DNA of 64,000 nt from Blastococcus saxobsidens (GCF_002938435.1 NZ_POQT01000026.1:1-64000); one strand, 5' to 3'; shown: positions 35,671 to 44,682, counted from the first letter of the stretch. Notes: a model not told the origin generated them from the sequence alone. Numbers and translations are program-made.

Positions 35671-36165
35671 TCAGGCGGGCAGGACCGACTCGATCGCGGC
35701 GCGGACCTCGGGCGCGTCGGGAAGGGTTCTCGGCCGGAATCGCGCGACGACCTGGCCGTGCCCGGAGACGACCCACTTCTCGAAGTTCCACGCGACCGGA
35801 CCGGCCTCGCCGTCGACGTCGGGGGTGGTCGTCAGCTGCTGGAACAGCGGGTGCGCCCCCTCGCCGTTGACCTCGAGCTTCTCCGTCATCGGGAAGGTGA
35901 CGCCGTAGGTGGCCGAGCAGAACTGCTCGATCTCCTCGGCGCTGCCGGGCTCCTGGCCCATGAACTGGTTGCACGGGACGCCGACGACGGCGAAGCCCCG
36001 CCCGGCGTACTCCTCGTGCAGCGCCTCCAGCGCGGTGTACTGCGGGGTCAGCCCGCAGCGGCTGGCCACGTTCACCACCAGCGCCGGGCCGCCCCGGGTC
36101 AGCTCCCGCAGGGTCGTGGGCTCGCCCTGCAGCGTGGTCACGGGCACGTCGAGGAGGTCGCTCAT
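35671..36165 (-). CDS. Glutathione peroxidase family (thiol peroxidase)
   Basis: A 164-residue peroxidase. The catalytic cysteine is Cys37 in VASRCGLTPQY (cysteine, not selenocysteine); FAVVGVPCNQFMGQEP supplies the glutamine and a possible resolving cysteine, and WNFEKWVV supplies the tryptophan of the tetrad. Actinobacteria lack glutathione, so thioredoxin or mycothiol is the probable reductant. It lies upstream of the nitroreductase-like gene on the same strand (42 bases), and is followed by its own-promoter-like hexamer, so the two may be a loose redox group. Confidence 0.92.
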   Translation of the reverse strand: MSDLLDVPVTTLQGEPTTLRELTRGGPALVVNVASRCGLTPQYTALEALHEEYAGRGFAVVGVPCNQFMGQEPGSAEEIEQFCSATYGVTFPMTEKLEVNGEGAHPLFQQLTTTPDVDGEAGPVAWNFEKWVVSGHGQVVARFRPRTLPDAPEVRAAIESVLPA

Positions 36166-36193
36166 GGCCGCGGCAGCACCGCGGCGCCCGGCC

Positions 36194-36598
36194 CTATTCC
36201 AGGCTGCTGGCGTCGTCGGGCACGTCGACGGCGTGCCGCCGCAGCGCCTCCATCGGCACGATCTCCAGCGCGCGGGCGTTGGTCGCGGCCAGCACCACGC
36301 CCGACGCGGCGCCGGCCTGGTAGGCCTGCAGCCAGCGGACGGCGACGACGCACCAGCGGTCGCCCGGCTTGAGGCCCGGGAAGCCGTACTCCGGGCGCGG
36401 GGTGCTCAGGTCGTTGCCCAGCTCGCGCTGCATGGCCAGGAACTCGGTGGAGACGACGGCGCACACGGTGTGCCGGCCCAGGTCGTCGGGCCCGGTGGTG
36501 CAGTGCCCGTCGCGGTAGAAGCCGGTGACCGGGTCGGTGCCGCAGGGCTCCAGCGGGCCACCGAGGACGTTGCGCTCGTCGTCGGGATCGGGCAGCAC
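36194..36598 (-). CDS. DUF2237 family protein
   Basis: A 134-residue protein of the DUF2237 family, recognised by NVLGGPLEPCGTDPVTGFYRDG near the start and the CAVVSTEFLAMQRELGNDLSTP stretch, with GDRWCVVAVRWLQAYQAG toward the end. The biochemical role is unknown; three conserved cysteines are visible. GTG at 36598 is fixed by AGGAG 5 bases upstream. It lies 28 bases before the glutathione peroxidase gene on the same strand, so may be cotranscribed with it. Confidence 0.85.
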   Translation of the reverse strand: MLPDPDDERNVLGGPLEPCGTDPVTGFYRDGHCTTGPDDLGRHTVCAVVSTEFLAMQRELGNDLSTPRPEYGFPGLKPGDRWCVVAVRWLQAYQAGAASGVVLAATNARALEIVPMEALRRHAVDVPDDASSLE

Positions 36599-36666
36599 GG
36601 TCGCTCCTGGGGGCCGGGACGGTCGGCGCCGTGGCCGGCGCGCGCCCAGGATGGCATCGTGCGGCC

Positions 36667-38646
36667 GTGACCGCCGCACCGTCGTCCCCCGAGGTCCTCT
36701 GGCAGCCCACCCCGGACTCGATCCGGGGCACGCAGATGGCCGCCTTCGCCGCCTTCGTGGCCGGGCGCCGCGGTCTCTCCTTCGGCGACCCGGTCGACTA
36801 CGACGCCCTCTGGCGCTGGTCGGTCGAGCACCTCGACCAGTTCTGGGGCGACCTCGCGCGCTGGACGGGCGTGCTCGACGTCGCCGACGACCAGGTGCTC
36901 CCCTCGCGGGGAATGCCCGGCGCCGTCTGGTTCCCCGGGGGATGCGTGAACTACGCCGAGCAGGTGTTCCGGGCCGCCGCCGGTGGCCGGCCGGCGCTGA
37001 TCGCCGTCGCCGAGGACGCCGGGCCGCGCGAGGTCAGCTGGGCGGCGCTGCGCGGGCAGGTGGGCGCGTTCGCCGCCACGCTGCGCCGGCTCGGCGTCCG
37101 CCCCGGCGACCGGGTGGCCGGCTACCTGCCGAACGTGCCCGAGACGGTCGTGGCCTTTCTCGGCGCCGCCTCGATCGGGGCGGTGTGGTCCTCCTGCGCG
37201 CCGGACTTCGGCACCCGCGCGGTGCTCGACCGGTTCGCGCAGATCGAGCCCACCGTGCTGGTCGCCGTCGACGGCTACCGGTGGGGCGGCCGTGAGCACG
37301 ACCGGCGGGACGTCGTCGCCGAGCTGCGCGCCGGGCTGCCGACCGTCCGGACGACGGTCGCCGTCCCCCGGCTGTTCCCCGGCGAGGTCCCCGAGGGCGC
37401 CCTGGCGTGGGCCGACGCCGTGGCCGACGAGCAGGACCCGGTGTTCGAGGCGACGCCGTTCGACGCCCCGCTGTGGATCGTCTACAGCTCGGGCACCACC
37501 GGGCTGCCCAAGGGGATCGTGCACGGGCACGGCGGGGTGGTGCTCGAGCAACGCAAGTCCGGCACCTTGCACAGCGACCTGGGTCCCGGTGACCGCTTCT
37601 ACTGGTACACCTCGACGGCCTGGATGATGTGGAACGTCGTGGTGTCCTCGCTCCTCAGCGGCGCGACCGCGGTGCTGCACGACGGCGCCCCGGCCCACCC
37701 GACGGTCGACGCGCAGTTCGCCCTCGCCGAGCGGGTGCGGTTCACCCACCTGGGCACGAGTCCCGGCTACCTCGCGGCCTGCCAGAAGGCCGGCGTCCGC
37801 CCCGGCGAGGACCACGACCTCTCCTCCGTCCGGGTGCTGTCCAGCACCGGGTCGCCGCTGCCGGCGGCGTCCTACGAGTGGGTCTACGACGCCGTGGGCG
37901 CCGACCTGCAGCTCACGTCGGCGTCCGGCGGCACCGACGTCGCGACCGGGTTCATCGGCAGCGCGCCGCTGCTCCCGGTGACGGCCGGCGAGCTGCAGCG
38001 GCCGATGCTCGGCGTCGCGGTGGCCTCCTGGAACGAGGAGGGGCAGCCGGTGGTCGGCGAGCTCGGCGAGCTGGTGGTCACCGAGCCGATGCCCTCGATG
38101 CCGCTGCACTTCTGGAACGATCCGGACGGCGCCCGCTACCGCGCCGCGTACTTCGAGCCGTGGCCCGGCGTCTGGCGGCACGGCGACTGGCTGGAGATCA
38201 CCGAGCGCGGCACCTGCGTGATCACCGGCCGGTCGGACTCGACGCTCAACCGCGGCGGCGTGCGCATGGGCACCGCCGACATCTACGCCGCCGTCGAGGC
38301 GTTCCCGGAGGTGCTCGACTGCGTCGTCCTCGGCGTGGAGCTGCCCGAGGGCGGCTACTGGATGCCGCTGTTCGTGCAGCTGGCAGCGGGGGAGGAGCTC
38401 ACCGCCGAGCTGGTCGACCGGCTCAGGACGGCGATCCGGACCCAGGCCAGCCCGCGGCACGTGCCCGACGAGGTCATCGCCGTACCCGGCGTGCCGCACA
38501 CCCGCACCGGCAAGCGGCTGGAGGTGCCGCTCAAGCGGCTGTTCCAGGGCGTCGACCCGGCGAAGGCCGTCAACACCGGCACCGTCGACGACGCCTCGCT
38601 GGTCGAGCACTACATCGGCCTGGCGAGGGCGCGGCTCAGCTCCTGA
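36667..38646 (+). CDS. Acetoacetyl-CoA synthetase (acetoacetate-CoA ligase)
   Basis: A 659-residue ANL-superfamily ligase. The AMP-binding signature is WIVYSSGTTGLPKGIVH, with GGTDVATGF (the substrate/ATP loop), GDWLEITERGTCVITGRSDS with the adenylate-binding aspartate, and C-terminal GKRLEVPLKR carrying the acetylating-site lysine. The N-terminal block with VLWQPTPDSIRGTQMAAF is typical of acetoacetyl-CoA synthetase and not of acetyl-CoA synthetase. It activates acetoacetate for central metabolism or polyester turnover. GTG start at 36667. Convergent with the NUDIX gene (11-base overlap). Confidence 0.92.
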   Translation: MTAAPSSPEVLWQPTPDSIRGTQMAAFAAFVAGRRGLSFGDPVDYDALWRWSVEHLDQFWGDLARWTGVLDVADDQVLPSRGMPGAVWFPGGCVNYAEQVFRAAAGGRPALIAVAEDAGPREVSWAALRGQVGAFAATLRRLGVRPGDRVAGYLPNVPETVVAFLGAASIGAVWSSCAPDFGTRAVLDRFAQIEPTVLVAVDGYRWGGREHDRRDVVAELRAGLPTVRTTVAVPRLFPGEVPEGALAWADAVADEQDPVFEATPFDAPLWIVYSSGTTGLPKGIVHGHGGVVLEQRKSGTLHSDLGPGDRFYWYTSTAWMMWNVVVSSLLSGATAVLHDGAPAHPTVDAQFALAERVRFTHLGTSPGYLAACQKAGVRPGEDHDLSSVRVLSSTGSPLPAASYEWVYDAVGADLQLTSASGGTDVATGFIGSAPLLPVTAGELQRPMLGVAVASWNEEGQPVVGELGELVVTEPMPSMPLHFWNDPDGARYRAAYFEPWPGVWRHGDWLEITERGTCVITGRSDSTLNRGGVRMGTADIYAAVEAFPEVLDCVVLGVELPEGGYWMPLFVQLAAGEELTAELVDRLRTAIRTQASPRHVPDEVIAVPGVPHTRTGKRLEVPLKRLFQGVDPAKAVNTGTVDDASLVEHYIGLARARLSS

Positions 38647-39295
38647 ACGGTCCGCGCAGCGCGGCCCAGTGCAGGAGCATCACGGTCTTCGCGTCGGCGA
38701 TCCGGCCGTCGTCGACCATGTCCAGGGCCTCGTCGAAGGGCAGCTCGACGACCTCGATGTCCTCGCCCTCCTCGGCCAGCCCGCCGCCGGCGCCGGTGCG
38801 GTCGGCCGGCCGGTACGGGGCGGCGTAGAAGTGCAGCCGCTCGGTGACCGAGCCGGGGCTCATGAACACGTCGTACACGTGCTGGACCTCCCCGAGCGTG
38901 ACCCCGAGCTCCTCCTCGGCCTCCCGCCGGATGGCGACCTCCGGGGCGTCGTCGTCCAGCAGCCCGGCGGCGGCCTCCAGCAGCAGCCCGTCCGGGTGCC
39001 CGTTGACGTAGACCGGGTAGCGGAACTGCCGGGTGAGCAGCACCGTGCGCCGTTCCGGGTCGTAGGGCAGCAGCGTCGCGCCGTTGCCCCGGTCGTAGGT
39101 CTCGCGCTGCTCGGTCACCCACTCGCCGTCGCTGCGGCGCCGGTCCAGGGTGGTCCGCCGCAGCACGTGCCAGCCGCTGGCCAGGAGCTCGACGTCCCTG
39201 ACGACGACGTCGGGGTTGCCGGTCAGGTCGCGCCCGACCTGGTCCAGGCCGGTGCGGCCGCGGGAGTCGGGAACGTCGATGCCAGGCACGCTCAC
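38636..39295 (-). CDS. NUDIX hydrolase, NudK-like
   Basis: A 219-residue NUDIX hydrolase. The box reads GLLDDDAPEVAIRREAEEE and then LGV, with the spacing of NudK (GDP-mannose pyrophosphatase), and the next stretch VYDVFMSPGSVTERLHFYAA matches NudK closely. It probably cleaves sugar nucleotides such as GDP-mannose or ADP-ribose; the exact substrate is not determined. GTG at 39295 (or 39289) has CAAGAT about 6 bases before and no Shine-Dalgarno sequence. It is divergent from the acyl-CoA dehydrogenase gene. Confidence 0.88.
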   Translation of the reverse strand: MSVPGIDVPDSRGRTGLDQVGRDLTGNPDVVVRDVELLASGWHVLRRTTLDRRRSDGEWVTEQRETYDRGNGATLLPYDPERRTVLLTRQFRYPVYVNGHPDGLLLEAAAGLLDDDAPEVAIRREAEEELGVTLGEVQHVYDVFMSPGSVTERLHFYAAPYRPADRTGAGGGLAEEGEDIEVVELPFDEALDMVDDGRIADAKTVMLLHWAALRGPFRS

Positions 39296-39411
39296 GGGGA
39301 CATCTTGGCCGGTGAGGCTCGTCACCTGCGCGGATGATCGCGTCGTGCGCCGGGCAGTGACCACCGCCGAGGTGTACGTGCTCATCCGCCCGACCGAGGA
39401 GGCCGACGACG

Positions 39412-40692
39412 ATGACGTCGAGCGCCAGCCCCGCCAGCGAGACCGCCGCCGAGATCTGGGAGCCGCAGCCGCCGGCGCTGCTGCCGCCGTGGCACACCCC
39501 GGAGCGCGAGGCGCTGATGGGGCAGGCGCGCCGGTTCGCGATGGACGAGGTGCTCCCGGTCGCCGGCGAGCTCGACCCGCAGAAGGGCGAGATCCCGGCC
39601 TCGCTCCTCTCCGGCATGGCCGAGCGAGGCTGGTTCGGCATCACCGTGCCGGCCGAGCAGGGCGGCCTGGGCCTCGGCGTCTTCGAGTACTGCATGGTCA
39701 GCGAGGAGCTGGCGCGTGCCTGGATGTCGACGGCCAGCATCCTGGCCCGCTCCCAGGGCCTCGGGACGGCGGTCCTCGACGCCGACCGCCGGCACGACCT
39801 GATGGCCCGCAGTGCCCGTGGCGACTGGATCGGTGCGATCGCCCTGTCCGAGCCCGACGCCGGGTCCGACCTCGCGGGCGTCACCACCCGAGCGGTCCTG
39901 GACGGCGACGAGTGGGTCGTCACCGGGCGCAAGCGCTGGTGCGGCAACGCCAAGGCCGCCGACTTCATCCAGGTGCTGGTGCGCGAGCGGGAGCCGGCCG
40001 ACGGGGAGTCCCGCTCCGCCGGCCTGCTCAACCTGCTGCTGGAGAAGAAGCGCGGCGAGTTCCCCGAGGGCCTCACCGGCTCCCCGATCGACAAGATCGG
40101 CTACCACGGTTTCCTCACCTGGGACCTGACCTTCGACGGCGTCCGGATCCCTGCGGACAACGTGATCGACCAGGCCAGGGCCGCGCAGGAGGACAGCGCC
40201 GCGGAGGGCGACGCCGCCGAGCAGGCCGGGTTCGCCGAGGCGCAGAAGTTCCTGAACACCGCCCGCGTGCACACCGCCGCGCGTGCGGTGGGCCTGGCCC
40301 GCGCCGCGCTGGAGGACTCGATCCGCTACCTGCAGGAGCGCGAGCAGTTCGGCCACCCGATCGCCGACTTCCAGGCGCTGCGCTTCAACGTCGCCGAGAT
40401 GGCCTCGCAGATCGAGCAGTCCCGCGCCTTCTACCGGCAGGTCGCCCACCTGCTCGACCTCGGGCTGCCGGTGGCCAAGGAGGCCTCGATGGTGAAGCTC
40501 GAGGCCACCGAGATGTCGATCCGCGTCACCAACCAGGCCATGCAGCTGCACGGCGGCAACGGCTACACGACCGAGCGGCAGGTGGAGCGGCACTGGCGCG
40601 ACGCCCGCCTGACGACGATCTTCGAGGGCACCAGCGAGATCCAGAAGCGGATCATCAGCGACCGCCTGCTGCCCCGCTCGCCCCTCAGCTGA
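39412..40692 (+). CDS. Acyl-CoA dehydrogenase
   Basis: A 426-residue FAD-dependent acyl-CoA dehydrogenase. The helical N-domain holds FGITVPAEQGGLGLGVFEYC; the middle beta domain has AIALSEPDAGSDLAG and WVVTGRKRWCGNAKAADF; the C-domain has REQFGHPIADFQALRF and ends with LHGGNGYTTE and RLTTIFEGTSEIQK, where the catalytic base region is present. The acyl chain preferred is unknown. The ATG is supported by GAGGAGG nine bases upstream. A strong hairpin (40698-40747) 6 bases after the stop should end transcription. Confidence 0.93.
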   Translation: MTSSASPASETAAEIWEPQPPALLPPWHTPEREALMGQARRFAMDEVLPVAGELDPQKGEIPASLLSGMAERGWFGITVPAEQGGLGLGVFEYCMVSEELARAWMSTASILARSQGLGTAVLDADRRHDLMARSARGDWIGAIALSEPDAGSDLAGVTTRAVLDGDEWVVTGRKRWCGNAKAADFIQVLVREREPADGESRSAGLLNLLLEKKRGEFPEGLTGSPIDKIGYHGFLTWDLTFDGVRIPADNVIDQARAAQEDSAAEGDAAEQAGFAEAQKFLNTARVHTAARAVGLARAALEDSIRYLQEREQFGHPIADFQALRFNVAEMASQIEQSRAFYRQVAHLLDLGLPVAKEASMVKLEATEMSIRVTNQAMQLHGGNGYTTERQVERHWRDARLTTIFEGTSEIQKRIISDRLLPRSPLS

Positions 40693-40697
40693 GCCGT

Positions 40698-40747
40698 TGC
40701 GCGCTGATCGACGTCTCGCCCCCCGCTGAGACGTCGTTCAGCGCGCA
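40698..40747. terminator. Bidirectional hairpin terminator, shared-sequence family A
   Basis: A 20-bp stem, 40698-40717 with 40728-40747, has one mismatch and a 10-base loop. It lies 6 bases after the acyl-CoA dehydrogenase stop and just before the end of the minus-strand frameshifted gene, so it can stop both convergent transcripts. No U-run follows, as is usual in very GC-rich actinobacteria. Its left arm (GCGCGCTGATCGACGTCTCG) is about 85% identical to that of the hairpin at 49604-49653. Confidence 0.7.
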
Positions 40748-40748
40748 C

Positions 40749-41145
40749 TCACGCCGGCCGGGCGGACCAGATCGCGAGCCCACCGCTGGGCAGGCACACG
40801 ATCAGCTCGCCGTCCGGCCCGTCCAGCTGCCACGCCTCGTAGTCACCCTCGGGTACGCACCGGATCGTGGTTCCGGCCGCGTGAGCTGAGGGTTCCGTCC
40901 TCGCCGATGCCGACGGCGTCCAGGTCGGCGACCAGCAGCGGCATGTGCGCGGCCACGCAGGCGATGCTCGTCGGCTCGGCCGGGACCGTGTCGCCGACGC
41001 TCGTGGCGGCGCCGAGGCGCACCTCCCACGACGTGCTGGACCTGAGCACCAGCCCGCCCGCTTGGACGCCGAGCTCGTCGAGGTAGCCGCCCGCCATCGA
41101 GCGGATCATCCCGTTGGTGTTCGCGACGTCGTCCCCCCGGGCCAC
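40749..41145 (-). pseudogene. Hypothetical protein gene with one frameshift
   Basis: From GTG at 41145 the frame reads a protein-like sequence (ANTNGMIRSMAGGYLDELGV, later AHMPLLVADLDAVGIGEDG) to about base 40890, then meets a stop at 40843. The next frame takes over seamlessly with TTIRCVPEGDYEAWQLDGPD then GELIVCLPSGG and LAIWSARPA, ending TGA at 40749-40751, where third positions are again GC-rich. One base gained or two lost near 40885-40895 explains it. Joined, the product would be about 131 residues. TACGCT lies 5 bases before the GTG. Family not recognised; a sequencing error is possible. Confidence 0.6.
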
Positions 41146-41168
41146 GCCGCAGCGTAGCCGCCGCGACT

Positions 41169-41215
41169 GTGCGCAGATCGTGGTGATGGAGCCGCGGTCA
41201 CCACGATCTGCGCAC
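41169..41215. repeat. Perfect 18-bp palindrome in a divergent promoter region
   Basis: GTGCGCAGATCGTGGTGA (41169-41186) is the exact reverse complement of 41198-41215, with an 11-base loop. Unlike the convergent hairpins it stands between divergent starts (the frameshifted gene at 41145 and the alpha/beta hydrolase at 41253), so it is not a normal terminator. It could be an operator, a transcript-leader hairpin for the plus-strand gene or a mobile palindromic repeat. Confidence 0.75.
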
Positions 41216-41252
41216 GAGGGTCACGCCCCGCCCTGGCGGGTAGGGGCCAGCG

Positions 41253-42038
41253 GTGACGATGACCGCGGACCGCGCAGGATCCGGCCCTCCGCTCGTCCTC
41301 GTGCACGGTCTGGGCGGGTCGTGGCGCACCTGGCAGCCCGTGCTCGCCGGCCTGAGCGCGCACCGCACCGTCGTCGCCGTCGACCTGCCGGGGTTCGCCG
41401 GCGGCAGCCCACCGCTGCCCGATCCCTCCATGGGCACCCTCACCGACGCCCTCGAGCAATGGCTGCGTGCCGAAGGGCTGGCCGACGCGTCGCTGGTCGG
41501 GAGCTCGCTCGGCGCCCGCATGGTGCTCGAGCTCAGCCGGCGGGGGACGGGTGCGGACAACGTCGCCCTCGACCCCGGCGGGTTCTGGACCGACCGGGAG
41601 GCGGCGGTCTTCCGCGCCAGCATCGCGGCGTCGGTCGCACTCCTCCGCCGGATCCGGCCCGTCCTGCCCGCGTTGCTGGGCAACCCGGCCGGCCGGACGG
41701 CGCTGCTGGCGCAGTTCTCCGCACGCCCCTGGGCCCTGGACGCCGACGTGGTCCGCACCGAGCTCGAGGGCTACCTCGACTCGCCGTCCTTCGGCGCGGT
41801 GCTCGACGACCTGGCCCGCGGCCCGAAGCAGCAGGGGGCGCCGGCCGGCACGCTGCCGGGCCGCCTGACCATCGGCTGGGGCCGCCGGGACCGGGTCACC
41901 CTGGCCCGCCAGGCGGCCCGGGCCGCCGCGGCGTTCCCCGACGCGGAGCTGCACTGGTTCGCGAGGTCCGGGCACTTCCCGCTGTGGGACGAGCCCGAGG
42001 AGACCGTCCGGCTGGTGCTGGAACGCACGTCGGGCTGA
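41253..42038 (+). CDS. Alpha/beta-fold hydrolase
   Basis: A 261-residue alpha/beta hydrolase: oxyanion motif LVLVHGLGGSWRTW near the N-terminus, nucleophile elbow LVGSSLGARMVLEL (Ser), and the catalytic histidine in FARSGHFPLWDEPE; the acid is probably in GWGRRDRV. Substrate unknown. GTG at 41253 follows TAGGGG by 6 bases; an ATG at 41259 is an alternative. The 226 bases after it carry only a tight palindrome at 42074-42090 and no supportable gene. Confidence 0.86.
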   Translation: MTMTADRAGSGPPLVLVHGLGGSWRTWQPVLAGLSAHRTVVAVDLPGFAGGSPPLPDPSMGTLTDALEQWLRAEGLADASLVGSSLGARMVLELSRRGTGADNVALDPGGFWTDREAAVFRASIAASVALLRRIRPVLPALLGNPAGRTALLAQFSARPWALDADVVRTELEGYLDSPSFGAVLDDLARGPKQQGAPAGTLPGRLTIGWGRRDRVTLARQAARAAAAFPDAELHWFARSGHFPLWDEPEETVRLVLERTSG

Positions 42039-42264
42039 GTCGCCCGCCGTGAGCGGCATGCCCACCCGTCGGGCCTCGACCCGGTCGAGGGTCAACAGTG
42101 CCCGATGGCGTGGTGCAGGTGGGGTCCGCGGGGTGGTGAGGGGAGAGCGGCGTCGGACCGTCGTGGCGTCGTCGGCCGCCGTGCACCCGCCGGACACCTC
42201 GGCTGCTGATCCTGGGCGCGTCCAGGACCCGCCATGGGCCCTCCGGCACGAGGGAAGACCCGCC

Positions 42265-43461
42265 GTGACCCCTGCGCGACCGCTCTCCCCACCCGGCCTC
42301 GGCAGGCGCGCGACGCCGGAGGGCCTGCGGGTCGTCGTCGTCGCCGAGACCTTCCGCCCGGCGGTCAACGGCGTGGCCGGCTCCGTGCTGCGCGCCGTCG
42401 ACCACCTCGCCGTCCGCGGGCACGACCCGGTCGTCCTCGCGCCCAGCGGCCAGTCCTACGAGTCGGCCTGCGGGGCGCGGATCCCGGTCGTGACGGTGCC
42501 CTCGATGCGGCTGCCGGTGTACCGGCACCTGCCGTTGGCCCGCCCGGGCGTCGACGTCACGCGGGCGCTCGCCGACCTCGCACCCGACGTCGTCCACCTG
42601 GCCTCGCCGGCGGTGCTCGGAGCGGCGGCCGGCCGGGCGGCGCGGACGCTCGGCATCCCCTCGGTGGCCGTGTTCCAGACCGACCTCGCCGCCTTCGCGC
42701 GGCGCTACCGCGTGCCCGGCGGGACGGCCGCTGCCTGGCGGGCCCTGCGTGCGGTGCACGCGAGCGCCGACCTCACGCTGGCGCCGTCCTCGTCGGCCGC
42801 CGCGCTGCTGCGACGGCACGGCATCGGGCCGGTGGCGCTGTGGGCCCGCGGCGTCGACCTGGTCCAGTTCGCACCGGGACGGCGGGACGCGTGGCTGCGC
42901 GGCCAGCTCGCCCCGAACGGCGAGCTGCTGGTCGGGGTGGTGGCGCGGCTGGCCGTGGAGAAGCGGCTCGAGCTGCTGGCCGGGGTGAGCCGGCTGCCCG
43001 GCGTCCGACTGGTCGTCGTGGGCGACGGCCCCTGTCGCGGGCGGCTGGCCCAGGCGCTCCCCGAGGCGGTCTTCCTCGGCCAGCGCACCGGGGACGGGTT
43101 GGCCCGGATCGTCGCCTCGTTGGACCTCTTCGTGCACCCGGGGCCCGACGAGACGTTCTGCCAGGCGGTGCAGGAGGCGCTCGCCGCCGGCGTGCCCGCG
43201 GTTGTGGCGGCGTCGGGCGGGCCGCTGGACCTCGTGCGGCACGGCGAGAACGGCTGGCTGTGGGCGGGGCAGGACCCCGAGCTCCTCGCCGCGGTGGTCG
43301 CCGGGCTCCGGGACGACCGGCTGGCGCTGCGGGCCGCGGCGGCCCGCACCCGCTCGTCGGTCGAGCACCGCACCTGGGCCCGCGTCGGCGACCAGCTGAT
43401 CAGCCACTACGGCGGCGTGCTCGCGCGCACCCCGCAGGTGGCCCCGCTGCGCAGCGCCTGA
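42265..43461 (+). CDS. GT4 alpha-mannosyltransferase, MgtA/PimB-like
   Basis: A 398-residue GT-B glycosyltransferase. The acceptor domain starts VVVVAETFRPAVNGVAGSV; the donor domain has VGVVARLAVEKRLELLAG, VVVGDGPCRGRLAQALPEA and the E-x7-E-type site in HPGPDETFCQAVQEALAAG. The resemblance to mycobacterial MgtA (GDP-mannose-dependent) is close, which suggests mannosylation of a glycolipid or lipomannan precursor. GTG at 42265 gives the usual length and has AGGGA about 10 bases upstream; a longer reading from 42049 adds a proline/arginine-rich leader that does not look coding. Confidence 0.88.
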   Translation: MTPARPLSPPGLGRRATPEGLRVVVVAETFRPAVNGVAGSVLRAVDHLAVRGHDPVVLAPSGQSYESACGARIPVVTVPSMRLPVYRHLPLARPGVDVTRALADLAPDVVHLASPAVLGAAAGRAARTLGIPSVAVFQTDLAAFARRYRVPGGTAAAWRALRAVHASADLTLAPSSSAAALLRRHGIGPVALWARGVDLVQFAPGRRDAWLRGQLAPNGELLVGVVARLAVEKRLELLAGVSRLPGVRLVVVGDGPCRGRLAQALPEAVFLGQRTGDGLARIVASLDLFVHPGPDETFCQAVQEALAAGVPAVVAASGGPLDLVRHGENGWLWAGQDPELLAAVVAGLRDDRLALRAAAARTRSSVEHRTWARVGDQLISHYGGVLARTPQVAPLRSA

Positions 43462-43479
43462 GCGGGGCGGTCCCGACCC

Positions 43480-44682
43480 TCAGCCCGCGCGGATCGCCTC
43501 GTCGGCGTGCGCGATGTGCGCCAGCTCCCGCCAGATGAGGACCAGGATGATCGCCGACCCCACGAAGGCGAACCAGAACGGGCCGGTGATGCCCCAGATC
43601 CTCGCGATGGCCCCGCCCAGCGCCTGGCCGACGACGATCCCGCCGAAGAGGCCGATCATGTAGAGGCTGCCCACGCGTCCTTGCAGCTCGGCCGGCACCG
43701 CCCGCATCCGGACCGTGCGCGACGTCGTCCCCCACACGAAGATGTGCGCCCCGAAGACGAACATGATCAGCAGGGCGACCCAGCCGGTCGTGGCCAGTGC
43801 CAGGCCCAGGTGGGTGAAGGTCTCGACCAGCAGGCCGGCACGCATGATCGAGCCCAGGCTGGCGTGCCGCTCCAGCCAGTCGTAGGCCGGGGAGGCGACC
43901 AGCCCGCCGACCGCCCCGGCCGTCGTGAGCAGGCCGAAGCCCACCGGGCCCATGTCGAGCCGCTCGGTCGCGTAGAGCACCAGCACCGACCAGGCCGCGC
44001 CGTAGGTGACGTTGAACGTGACGATCGTGAGCGTCAGGGTCCGCACCGCGCGGTTGCCCCAGGTCCAGCGGAACCCCTCGGCGATGTCGCGGCGCACGTG
44101 CCGGGGGCCCTGCGGGGCGGGCAGCCGGGGCACCGCCATCCGTGCGACCAGCAGTGCGCCGAGCAGCAGGCACACCACCTGGACGACGAACGGCCAGGCC
44201 AGGCCGGCGGCGAAGAGGGCAGCGCCAAGCGCGGGGCCCACCAGCTCGTTCATCGTGATCCGCGCGGTGGTCAGCCGGGCATTGCCGATGCCGAGGTCGG
44301 CCTTGGCCACGACCATCGGCAGCAGCGTGCCGGTGGTGGTGTCGACGAAGACCTCGGCGGTGCCCAGGAGGAACATCGCGGCGAGCACCACCGGCACGTT
44401 CACCGCGTCGGTGACCAGCGCGGCGACGAGGACGACCAGGACGACGGCGCGCAGCAGATCCCCGACGATCACCACCCGGCGGCGGTCCAGCCGGTCGGCG
44501 AGGACGCCGGCGTGCAGCCCGAGGAGCAGCCACGGCAGCCGCTGCAGCAGACCGGCCAGCGCGACGAGCAGCGGGTCGGAGGTCTGCGCGGCGACCAGCA
44601 GCGGGCCCGCCGCCAGCGCGATCCCGTCGCCGAGGTTGCCCACCCAGGCGGAGCCGACCAGCCAGCGGAACGGCGTGCCCAT
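43480..44682 (-). CDS. MFS transporter (MFS_3 type)
   Basis: A 400-residue transporter with about twelve helices. Motif A between helices 2 and 3 is AGVLADRLDRRRVVIVGD; SAWVGNLGDGIALAAGP opens helix 1. This subgroup (enterobactin exporter EntS-like, PF05977) exports siderophores, macrolides or other drugs; the substrate is unknown. ATG at 44682 is the likeliest start; no clear Shine-Dalgarno sequence is seen, and upstream GTG codons in frame are possible. The FUSC gene is upstream on the same strand. Confidence 0.87.
   Translation of the reverse strand: MGTPFRWLVGSAWVGNLGDGIALAAGPLLVAAQTSDPLLVALAGLLQRLPWLLLGLHAGVLADRLDRRRVVIVGDLLRAVVLVVLVAALVTDAVNVPVVLAAMFLLGTAEVFVDTTTGTLLPMVVAKADLGIGNARLTTARITMNELVGPALGAALFAAGLAWPFVVQVVCLLLGALLVARMAVPRLPAPQGPRHVRRDIAEGFRWTWGNRAVRTLTLTIVTFNVTYGAAWSVLVLYATERLDMGPVGFGLLTTAGAVGGLVASPAYDWLERHASLGSIMRAGLLVETFTHLGLALATTGWVALLIMFVFGAHIFVWGTTSRTVRMRAVPAELQGRVGSLYMIGLFGGIVVGQALGGAIARIWGITGPFWFAFVGSAIILVLIWRELAHIAHADEAIRAG

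Noticed and set aside
42074-42090. CCTCGACC-C-GGTCGAGG palindrome as terminator
   Set aside because: The stem has a one-base loop and cannot form fully as RNA; it could be an operator, but there is no further support.
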